Shown here: positions 1 to 5,624 of the stretch, one piece after another
Layout: each line of letters starts with the position of its first letter
Numbering within the stretch: the first letter of the stretch is position 1
From: Syntrophaceae bacterium
GTDB lineage: Bacteria; Desulfobacterota; Syntrophia; Syntrophales; Smithellaceae
NCBI GenBank assembly: GCA_003506745.1
Contig: DNYQ01000307.1
Location: 1-5,624 of the forward strand
Length of the DNA stretch: 5,624 nt
Reading direction: 5' to 3'
Translations under genes and position numbers: made by a program
Notes under the pieces: generated by a model
The model's database searches: none
Told to the model about the DNA's origin: nothing
What the model saw: only the letters and a program-made list of their open reading frames with translations

Positions 1-707
1 ACCGGCAGGGCGTTAAAACCGTCGGGATTCCCAAGACAATTGACGGCGATCTGGTGGGCACCGATTATTCCCTGGGGTTTGATTCGGCGGTGAACGTCAT
101 TATGGAAGAGATCGACCGTCTCCGGACAACCGCCGGTTCCCATAACAGGATCTTTGTAGTCGAGACCATGGGACGGCACGCGGGGTGGCTCGCCCTGCAG
201 GGTGGAGAATGCAGCGGCGCTTATATTATTCTGATTCCCGAGCATCCTTTTGACATGGATCGCGTCTGTTCGCTTCTTGAAGAACGCCGAGGCCGGGAGG
301 TTCAGTACAGCATTATTGTCGTTTCCGAGGGCGCGACGATGACCGTCCATCAGGAATTCTGCAGGGATAATAAAGTGGATGAGTTCGGGCATCGGTCGCT
401 GGGGGGAATTGCCGCCTATATCGCGCAGGAAATCGAGGCGAAAACCGGACAGGAAACGCGCTATGTCACCTTGAGTCATCTGCAGCGGGGAGGATCCCCT
501 TCGGCCCGCGACCGCCTGATGGCGCGGTGGTTCGGAATTGCGGCCGTGGATATGATCGTCAATGAGGATTGCGGCCGCATGGTCAGCACCCGCCAGGGTG
601 AGATCACGTCGGTGCCTATGAAAGAAGTCCTTGATCGCCTGAATCTCGTCGATGTGCGCAAATATTACGACGTCGAACGCTATAACGGCAAACGATCCAT
701 TCTCTAA
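1..707 (+). CDS. 6-phosphofructokinase, C-terminal part (5' end outside window)
   Basis: This enzyme phosphorylates fructose 6-phosphate to fructose 1,6-bisphosphate in the cytosol, using ATP or pyrophosphate. The frame is open from base 3 and gives 234 residues before TAA at 705-707, followed at once by an in-frame TGA. The fragment opens inside the catalytic motif PKTIDGDL (Lys at 33-35, the two Asp at 42-44 and 48-50), followed by GTDYSLGFDSA. Further on are ETMGRHAGW (from 162), which matches the substrate-binding MGR region, and SHLQRGGSP (His at 477-479, Arg at 486-488), which matches the fructose 6-phosphate-binding HIQRGG motif. Apparent starts inside the fragment, such as GTG at 54, are internal codons; the true start lies upstream. 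Lys in PKTID, where classical bacterial ATP enzymes have Gly, places it with PPi-dependent or mixed-substrate enzymes. The donor cannot be settled because the GGDGT/GGDDS region is missing. The family call is secure, so no pfkA or pfp symbol is assigned. Confidence 0.95.
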   Translation, partial: RQGVKTVGIPKTIDGDLVGTDYSLGFDSAVNVIMEEIDRLRTTAGSHNRIFVVETMGRHAGWLALQGGECSGAYIILIPEHPFDMDRVCSLLEERRGREVQYSIIVVSEGATMTVHQEFCRDNKVDEFGHRSLGGIAAYIAQEIEAKTGQETRYVTLSHLQRGGSPSARDRLMARWFGIAAVDMIVNEDCGRMVSTRQGEITSVPMKEVLDRLNLVDVRKYYDVERYNGKRSIL

Positions 708-785
708 TGACCTGGTAGGGCGCACCAAACTCGCCGAAACACGGAATATCGATGCGCTGTATTTCAATCGACAGGGAGATTCAAA
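708..785. other. Intergenic gap between phosphofructokinase and cgs
   Basis: These 78 bases hold the second stop codon (TGA, 708-710) and the ribosome-binding site of the next gene. A 4-bp inverted repeat (TGGT 713-716, ACCA 724-727) and a 5-bp one (TCGAT 749-753, ATCGA 767-771) are too weak for an intrinsic terminator, and neither is followed by a T-run. I see no convincing -35/-10 pair. The gap is compatible with read-through from the upstream gene, but a weak or activator-dependent promoter cannot be excluded. Confidence 0.6.
773..778 (+). promoter_or_regulatory. Ribosome-binding site for cgs (AGGGAG)
   Basis: AGGGAG is a purine-rich Shine-Dalgarno sequence seven bases before TTG at 786. 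It decides the start: there is no in-frame ATG or GTG between the upstream stops (705-710) and this TTG. The first in-frame ATG, at 918 (codon 45), lacks a comparable site. A second in-frame TTG at 792 would be spaced too widely, at 13 bases. Confidence 0.7.
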
Positions 786-2036
786 TTGAATTTGATCTAC
801 AAGACAGCAGCCGATACTTTTTTATTATTGAAAAAATACCTTTCGAAAAGGCGCTTACGAAAAAAGTACACTCGTAAAGAGCCCCCCTTGCGATCGGAAT
901 TGCTCAGTTCCGAACAGATGAAGCAGCATGGAAAAAAACTGGCCGGTCTGCATCAATTAACCAATAAAAAAGCAACCGAGAAACTTCTGGAACGGCTCCA
1001 GGAGAATGAAGACGTTTTGATTGAAACCATCCGGCAATTGACTGCCGTTGTCAAAACGAACAGCCCTGTTGCTCCGGCGGAGGAATGGCTGCTGGATAAT
1101 TTTTATTTAATTGAAGAAAATGTCCGCACAGCCAAACGGCATTTATCCCGTGGATTCAGCCGGGGCCTGCCCTGGCTCGAAAGCGGGCCATCCGCCGGAC
1201 TGCCCAGGGTTTATGATATCGCTCGGGAAATCATTTCCCACGGCGACGGTCGGGTGGATCTTGAAAATCTGGTCAGTTTCGTCCAGGCCTACCAGTCGGT
1301 TTCCCATTTGAAACTGGGTGAATTGTGGGCCATACCGATCATGCTGCGTCTTGCGTTGATTGAAAATCTCCGGCGTATTGGAACCGTTATCATTGCCGAC
1401 ATTGCCGACCGGACGCGCGCCAGTGATTGGGCGGATCAGATGATTGACGTCGCCAAGAAAGATCCTAAAAGTCTTGTTCTGTCCATTGCGGACATGGCCC
1501 GGTCCGACCCGCCGCTTGTCAGTTCTTTTGTCGCGGAATTTGCCCGCCGGCTGCAGGGAAAGAGCCCGGCGCTGGCCCTGCCGCTGGGCTGGATCGAACA
1601 GCGGCTTTCCGAATCGCATTTGACCATTGAACGGATGATTCAGTCGGGAAATCAGCGCCTGGCCGCCGATCAGGCATCGGTCAGCAACAGCATCGGTTCC
1701 CTTCGATTTTTGTTGAAGATGGATTGGCGTGAATTTGTCGAGACCATGAGTGTGGTCGAAAAAGTTCTTCGCGAGGACCCGGCTGATGTTTACGTCCGGA
1801 TGGATTTTGTCACGCGCGACCATTATCGTCATGTTGTAGAAAAAATAGCCCAAAACAGTCCGATCTTCGAGCGGGATGTCGCACAGAAAGCCATCGATCT
1901 GGCCCGGGCCGCCCTGTCCCAAAATGGCGGCGACGAGCGGATGAACCATGTTGGTTATTATCTGATTGACGAAGGATTGCCCGAGCTCGAAAAAAGCGCG
2001 CAGATGCGCCTGACTTTTTCCGAGTCCATCGGAAGA
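786..2036 (+). other. Cgs N-terminal cytosolic region (residues 1-417)
   Basis: This stretch precedes the first membrane segment. Residues 16-31 are strongly basic, with repeated Lys and Arg. From residue 99 it follows the family consensus closely: EEWLLDNF, LPRVYDIA, the GELWAIPIM block, SNSIGSLRFLLKMDWREFVE (from 1684), MDFVTRDHYRH (339-349) and HVGYYLIDEG (388-397). It has no glycosyltransferase or hydrolase motif that I recognise. Its strong conservation argues for a structural or regulatory role in the synthase, which is inference only. Confidence 0.8.
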
Positions 2037-5000
2037 GTTATCTGCCGGGTTCCCTTACTGCTCTATCTGGGCAGCATTATCCTGGTGACGCTGATCCTGG
2101 CGGGATATCTGCTTGCCACGATTCATGCGGCAGGCGTTCACGGCTGGATCATGGGGCCCGCGGCGCTTGTCCTGGTTTTCTCCGCAAGCTCTCTGGGCGT
2201 GGCTCTGACCAACTGGCTGGTCACGCTGCTGGCGCATCCGCGGCCTCTGCCGCGGATGGACTTTTCTCTGGAAATCCCGCCGGAAGCAAGCACGCTGGTG
2301 ATCATTCCCACGATGCTCAACAATGCTCAAAACGTGGAAGATCTGGTTGAAGCGCTGGAAATCCGGTTTCTGACGAACCGGGAAGATAATCTGCACTTCG
2401 GACTGCTGACTGATTTTCGGGACGCCCCTTGCGAAAAAATGCCTGAAGACGACGAACTTTTGCGTCTGGCCGAAAAGGGGATCAAGGACCTCCATGAAAA
2501 ATACAGGGGCGTCAAAGGAGGAACCTTTTATCTTTTTCACCGCCCGCGCCTCTGGAATCCGGAGGAAGACGTCTGGATGGGGTATGAACGCAAACGCGGC
2601 AAGTTGGCTGAACTCAATGCCCTGCTGAGAGGCGGCGCGAAAGATTGTTTCTCCAGGATTGTCGGCGCCACGGAATTATTATCCAATGTGAAGTACGTCA
2701 TTACCCTGGATACGGATACGCAGATGCCCCGCGATGCCGCGGAAAAATTCATCGGGACGATGGCCCATCCGCTGAACCGTCCCCGTTTTGACGAAACGAA
2801 GAAAATCATTAACGCCGGCTACGGCATCCTGCAGCCCAGGCTGACCGAAAGCCTGTCCGGCGCGAGACAGACCCGGTATTCGCGCCTGTGGGGAGGCCAG
2901 ACGGGGATCGACCCTTATACGCGCATGGTTTCCGATATTTATCAGGATGTCTTCGCGGAAGGCTCTTTTGTCGGTAAGGGCATCTATGATGTCGATGCGT
3001 TTGAAAAAGTTTTGCGCGGTCGTCTTCCCGAAAACCGGATTCTGAGTCATGACCTGATCGAGGGTTGTCATGCCCGTTCGGGTCTTATTTCCGATGTGGA
3101 GTTGTATGAAGAATATCCGGCCGAGTACCGGGTGGATGTGGGCCGCAGACGCCGCTGGATTCGCGGGGACTGGCAAATCACCGGCTGGCTGAGATCAAAA
3201 GTTCCTGCTTTTGGCGGAGGCTGTCAAGCCAATGCCATATCAAGACTTTCCCAGTGGAAAATATTCGACAACCTCCGTCGCAGTCTCGTTCCCGCCGCCT
3301 TGAGCATCATGCTTGTTGCCGGTTGGACGATGTTTCCACAGCCATGGCTCTGGACGCTGACGCTGGCGGGGATGCTGCTGATTCCTTCCGTGGGCGCTAT
3401 TCTCCTGGATCTGTTTCACAAGCCGGGAGACGTGCTGCTTCGTGATCACCTGATCTCCATGATGCGTCAGGCCAGAAGGCATGGTCTGCAGATTTTATTT
3501 ACCGTCGTCTGCCTGCCGTATGAAGCTTATTACAGTTTGGATGCGATTTTGCGAACCGTGTGGCGGATGCTGGTTTCCCATAAACGAAGGCTGGAGTGGA
3601 ACCCCTTCCAGGGCCGGCCGCATCATGCCATAAACGGTTTTGCCGAATCCTGCAAGTCCATGTGGATAGCCCCTGTCCTGTCCACGGTGGTATTGACGTA
3701 CCTGATGATCTCGCGACCCAGTGCGCTTTTTGCCGCGCTGCCCGTACTGGTCCTTTGGCTTTGCTCCCCGTTTATTGCCTGGTGGGTCAGCCAGCCGGTT
3801 TTCAAGGAAGGGATCCCTCTGAACGATGAACAAATCATTTTTTTGAGAAAAGCGGCCCGCAGAACCTGGGCGTATTTTGAAACATTTGTCACCGCCGATG
3901 ATCATTGGCTTCCTCCGGACAACTATCAGGAGGATCCCGGCTCTGTGATTGCGCACCGCACGTCGCCCACCAACATGGGACTGGCGCTCCTGGCGAATTT
4001 ATCCGCCTGTGATTTTGGCTATGTGACGCCGGGTGAATTTCTCAGACGCACTGCCAATACGATTGACGCCATGGAAAAAATGGATCGCTTCCGGAGGCAC
4101 TTTTATAACTGGTATGATACGCAAACCTTAAAAACGCTGCCGCCGTATTACATATCGACTGTGGACAGCGGCAATCTGGGTGGCTCTCTGCTGACGCTGA
4201 GGCAGGGACTCCTGGAATTGCCCGACCGAAAAATAGCCGGGGATCGGGTGCTGGAAGGTCTTTTCGACACGTACAGCGTTCTCAAGGATATTGCCGAGCC
4301 TTTGTCTAAAAAGGAATTGACCGAATTTAAAAAGCATCTGGAAATGCCGGCGTCTCCAGAGCGGCCGACGGCGGGCGAATTGTGGTTGCGTCTCGATATG
4401 CTGACCCAATCGGCATCCATCCATGCCGCAACGTTGGAGGCCGGTTTGCAAAGTCAGGCCTGTGTCTGGGCGCAGGCTCTTGTCCGTCAATGCCGGGATG
4501 CGACGGATGAACTCGTGGCGCTCTGCCCCTGGGCGGCGCTCGCCATTCCGTCGGACAGAGTAGGCCGGATGATTAAGGGAATAGGGATCCCCACTTTGCG
4601 GGAGGTGGCGGACCTGCCCGCCAGGTTGCTTCCCGATGTTTTGGGGATGATCGGTGAGGATGCCAGTATTGAAGAGCAGACCTGGTCCGATCATTTTCAT
4701 AATATGGTTTGGGAAGGAAGCCGGCTGGCGCAGGAAAAACTGGGCGTGGCCCAGGCGCTCATTCAAAAAGCCGGGGAACTTGCCGATATGGATTACAGCT
4801 TCCTCTATGATAAAGGCCGTCAGTTGTTAACCATCGGGTATAGCACAGGCGAGCGCCGCCGGGATGCAAGCTTCTATGATCTGCTGGCGTCTGAGTCCAG
4901 ATTTTGCAGCTTTGTCGCCATTGCGCAGGGGCAACTGCCGAAGGAAAACTGGTTTGCTCTGGGACGCATGCTGACGAATCCGGGCGGCGATCCCGTTCTC

Positions 5001-5624
5001 CTGTCCTGGGACGGGTCGATGTTTGAGTACCTGATGCCGCTGCTGGTCATGCCGAATTATGAAAACACGCTTCTGGACCAAACCTACAAGGCCGTGGTCA
5101 AAAGACAGATCGAGTATGGAGAAAAAAGAGGCGTGCCCTGGGGCATTTCAGAATCCGGTTACAATACCATCGATGTTCATCTCAACTATCAGTATCGCGC
5201 CTTCGGTGTCCCCGGACTGGGCCTGAAGCGGGGGCTGGGCGATGATCTGGTGGTGGCGCCGTATGCCTCGGCGCTGGCGCTGATGATCGCGCCTCATGAA
5301 GCCTGCGAAAATCTCCAGCGTCTGGCCGCAAAAGGCATGATGGGCACGTACGGTTTTTATGAAGCACTGGACTACACGCCGACACGAGTGCCCGCCGGTC
5401 AATTCGGCGTTCCCGTCCGGTCCTTCATGGCGCATCATCAGGGGATGAGTTTGCTGGCCATGGCCCATCTCCTGCTTGATCGTCCCATGCAGAAGCGCTT
5501 TGAGTCCGAACCGATGTTTCAATCGGCAACGCTTTTGCTTCAGGAACGCATCCCCAAAGCGGTTTCCTTCTACCGGCAGATTACCGACGATGTCAATATC
5601 CGGAAAGCGGCAGGGCCGCAGAAA
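786..5624 (+). CDS. cgs: Cyclic beta-1,2-glucan synthase, N-terminal 1613 residues (3' end outside window)
   Basis: This inner-membrane enzyme makes cyclic beta-1,2-glucans from UDP-glucose, primed by its own protein chain; the products act in osmoadaptation and, in rhizobia, Agrobacterium and Brucella, in host interaction. From the TTG at 786 the frame stays open to the last base. Domains in order: N-terminal region with family motifs EEWLLDNF (99-106), LPRVYDIA (139-146) and GELWAIPIMLRLALIENLRR (178-197); TM hairpin about 421-482; GT84 core about 502-800; membrane segments about 835-850, 854-876, 960-976 and 981-1001, with a hydrophobic helix at 901-930 that may lie at the interface; cyclization domain about 1014-1600. 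An even number of crossings keeps every catalytic domain cytosolic, as reported for this family. Characterised members are roughly 2800-2900 residues, so the GH94 domain is expected beyond the edge. No internal stop or frameshift is seen. The gene is equivalent to ndvB/chvB; the family call is very secure, the glucan ring size unknown. Confidence 0.96.
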   Translation, partial: MNLIYKTAADTFLLLKKYLSKRRLRKKYTRKEPPLRSELLSSEQMKQHGKKLAGLHQLTNKKATEKLLERLQENEDVLIETIRQLTAVVKTNSPVAPAEEWLLDNFYLIEENVRTAKRHLSRGFSRGLPWLESGPSAGLPRVYDIAREIISHGDGRVDLENLVSFVQAYQSVSHLKLGELWAIPIMLRLALIENLRRIGTVIIADIADRTRASDWADQMIDVAKKDPKSLVLSIADMARSDPPLVSSFVAEFARRLQGKSPALALPLGWIEQRLSESHLTIERMIQSGNQRLAADQASVSNSIGSLRFLLKMDWREFVETMSVVEKVLREDPADVYVRMDFVTRDHYRHVVEKIAQNSPIFERDVAQKAIDLARAALSQNGGDERMNHVGYYLIDEGLPELEKSAQMRLTFSESIGRVICRVPLLLYLGSIILVTLILAGYLLATIHAAGVHGWIMGPAALVLVFSASSLGVALTNWLVTLLAHPRPLPRMDFSLEIPPEASTLVIIPTMLNNAQNVEDLVEALEIRFLTNREDNLHFGLLTDFRDAPCEKMPEDDELLRLAEKGIKDLHEKYRGVKGGTFYLFHRPRLWNPEEDVWMGYERKRGKLAELNALLRGGAKDCFSRIVGATELLSNVKYVITLDTDTQMPRDAAEKFIGTMAHPLNRPRFDETKKIINAGYGILQPRLTESLSGARQTRYSRLWGGQTGIDPYTRMVSDIYQDVFAEGSFVGKGIYDVDAFEKVLRGRLPENRILSHDLIEGCHARSGLISDVELYEEYPAEYRVDVGRRRRWIRGDWQITGWLRSKVPAFGGGCQANAISRLSQWKIFDNLRRSLVPAALSIMLVAGWTMFPQPWLWTLTLAGMLLIPSVGAILLDLFHKPGDVLLRDHLISMMRQARRHGLQILFTVVCLPYEAYYSLDAILRTVWRMLVSHKRRLEWNPFQGRPHHAINGFAESCKSMWIAPVLSTVVLTYLMISRPSALFAALPVLVLWLCSPFIAWWVSQPVFKEGIPLNDEQIIFLRKAARRTWAYFETFVTADDHWLPPDNYQEDPGSVIAHRTSPTNMGLALLANLSACDFGYVTPGEFLRRTANTIDAMEKMDRFRRHFYNWYDTQTLKTLPPYYISTVDSGNLGGSLLTLRQGLLELPDRKIAGDRVLEGLFDTYSVLKDIAEPLSKKELTEFKKHLEMPASPERPTAGELWLRLDMLTQSASIHAATLEAGLQSQACVWAQALVRQCRDATDELVALCPWAALAIPSDRVGRMIKGIGIPTLREVADLPARLLPDVLGMIGEDASIEEQTWSDHFHNMVWEGSRLAQEKLGVAQALIQKAGELADMDYSFLYDKGRQLLTIGYSTGERRRDASFYDLLASESRFCSFVAIAQGQLPKENWFALGRMLTNPGGDPVLLSWDGSMFEYLMPLLVMPNYENTLLDQTYKAVVKRQIEYGEKRGVPWGISESGYNTIDVHLNYQYRAFGVPGLGLKRGLGDDLVVAPYASALALMIAPHEACENLQRLAAKGMMGTYGFYEALDYTPTRVPAGQFGVPVRSFMAHHQGMSLLAMAHLLLDRPMQKRFESEPMFQSATLLLQERIPKAVSFYRQITDDVNIRKAAGPQK
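2289..3185 (+). other. GT84 glycosyltransferase domain of Cgs
   Basis: This domain transfers glucose from UDP-glucose to build the linear beta-1,2-glucan chain. It spans about residues 502-800, between the two membrane clusters. Visible motifs are VWMGYERKRGKL (596-607), LDTDTQMPRD with the UDP/metal-binding DxD at D642 and D644, the probable catalytic-base motif SHDLIEG (D756), and RxxRW as RRRRW (787-791) followed by IRGDWQ. All the hallmark residues of an active processive GT-A-type transferase are present. AHPLNRPRF and GKGIYDVDAF also match the family. Confidence 0.9.
3825..5585 (+). other. Cyclization domain of Cgs (glycoamylase-like, GH189)
   Basis: This domain closes the linear beta-1,2-glucan chain into a ring by transglycosylation. 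It covers about residues 1014-1600. The first half has WLPPDNYQEDP (1041-1051), HRTSPTN (1057-1063), NWYDT (1108-1112) and STVDSGNL (1124-1131). The second half is the glycoamylase-like part, from DYSFLYD (1336) through LLASESR (E1370), SMFEYLMPLL (E1414), WGISESGYN (E1456), FYEALDYTPTR (E1526) and MAHHQGMSLL, to LLLQERIP near 1590. E1370 and E1456 are the candidate catalytic pair, because their 86-residue spacing equals that of the pair I recall from the Thermoanaerobacter italicus enzyme. That assignment relies on memory and motif position, not on an alignment. Confidence 0.88.

Noticed and set aside
713..727. Inverted repeat TGGT/ACCA after the phosphofructokinase stop as a terminator
   Set aside because: The stem is only 4 bp and no T-run follows, so it does not meet the pattern of an intrinsic terminator.
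752..877. 41-codon + strand ORF starting in the gap and overlapping the Cgs start out of frame
   Set aside because: It has an ATG but no convincing Shine-Dalgarno sequence. AGGGAG lies inside it and is placed for the TTG at 786. The product shows no recognisable leader-peptide or regulatory character, so it is probably chance.
1111..1311. 66-codon + strand ORF in another frame within Cgs
   Set aside because: It is an out-of-frame shadow of the segment encoding the conserved LPRVYDIA region; its product matches nothing.
1143..1949. 268-codon open frame on the - strand
   Set aside because: It lies fully inside the Cgs N-terminal region, whose + strand frame matches family motifs throughout. 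The antisense product is rich in Gln, Arg, Gly and Pro without recognisable motifs, as expected of a codon-bias shadow.
2313..2330. Short direct repeat ATGCTCAA (2313-2320 and 2323-2330)
   Set aside because: There are only two copies of 8 bases at a 10-base offset, inside a conserved coding stretch of the GT84 domain. This is consistent with chance and does not disturb the frame.
3288..3830. The membrane cluster as a separate transporter gene
   Set aside because: The hydrophobic segments are in the same uninterrupted frame as the GT84 and cyclization domains, and the family normally has membrane segments at this point.
2055..5522. Further - strand open frames (for example 2055-2540, 2679-3176, 3495-3956, 4128-4766, 5148-5522)
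   Set aside because: All are opposite the conserved Cgs frame, show no domain I recognise, and lack a matching arrangement of ribosome-binding sites. They reflect the base composition of the long + strand gene.

Overview
The window holds two protein-coding genes on the + strand, both cut by its edges. Positions 1-707 are the C-terminal part of a 6-phosphofructokinase. Positions 786-5624 are the N-terminal 1613 codons of a very large cyclic beta-1,2-glucan synthase (Cgs/NdvB/ChvB family), which runs off the right edge with its frame still open. The only non-coding DNA is the 78-base gap between them. No tRNA, rRNA, CRISPR array, mobile element or integration site is visible.

The sequence looks bacterial, moderately GC-rich, with Shine-Dalgarno initiation. 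The phosphofructokinase carries the Lys-containing PKTID motif of PPi-type and 'mixed-substrate' enzymes. That, together with a Cgs gene beside a glycolytic gene, would suit an anaerobic Gram-negative such as a Desulfobacterota (former Deltaproteobacteria) member rather than a rhizobium. This is a weak inference, because there is no taxonomic marker in the window.

The Cgs reads in the usual family order. First come a cytosolic N-terminal region (about residues 1-417) and a membrane hairpin (about 421-482). Next is the GT84 glycosyltransferase core (about 502-800), with DxD, a catalytic Asp and RxxRW all present, followed by a second membrane cluster (about 835-1001). Last is the complete or nearly complete cyclization domain (about 1014-1600; glycoamylase-like, now GH189). 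The C-terminal GH94 phosphorylase-like domain, which sets ring size in studied homologues, should lie just beyond the right edge. The start codon is most likely TTG at 786, with a good ribosome-binding site.

Functionally, phosphofructokinase acts on fructose 6-phosphate in glycolysis, while Cgs consumes UDP-glucose to build cyclic glucans for the periplasm or envelope. The genes are close, co-directional and without a clear terminator between them, so co-transcription is possible but not shown. I see no undescribed system here. The points worth checking are the phosphofructokinase donor type, the TTG start, the conserved but poorly assigned Cgs N-terminal region, and what lies past the right edge.
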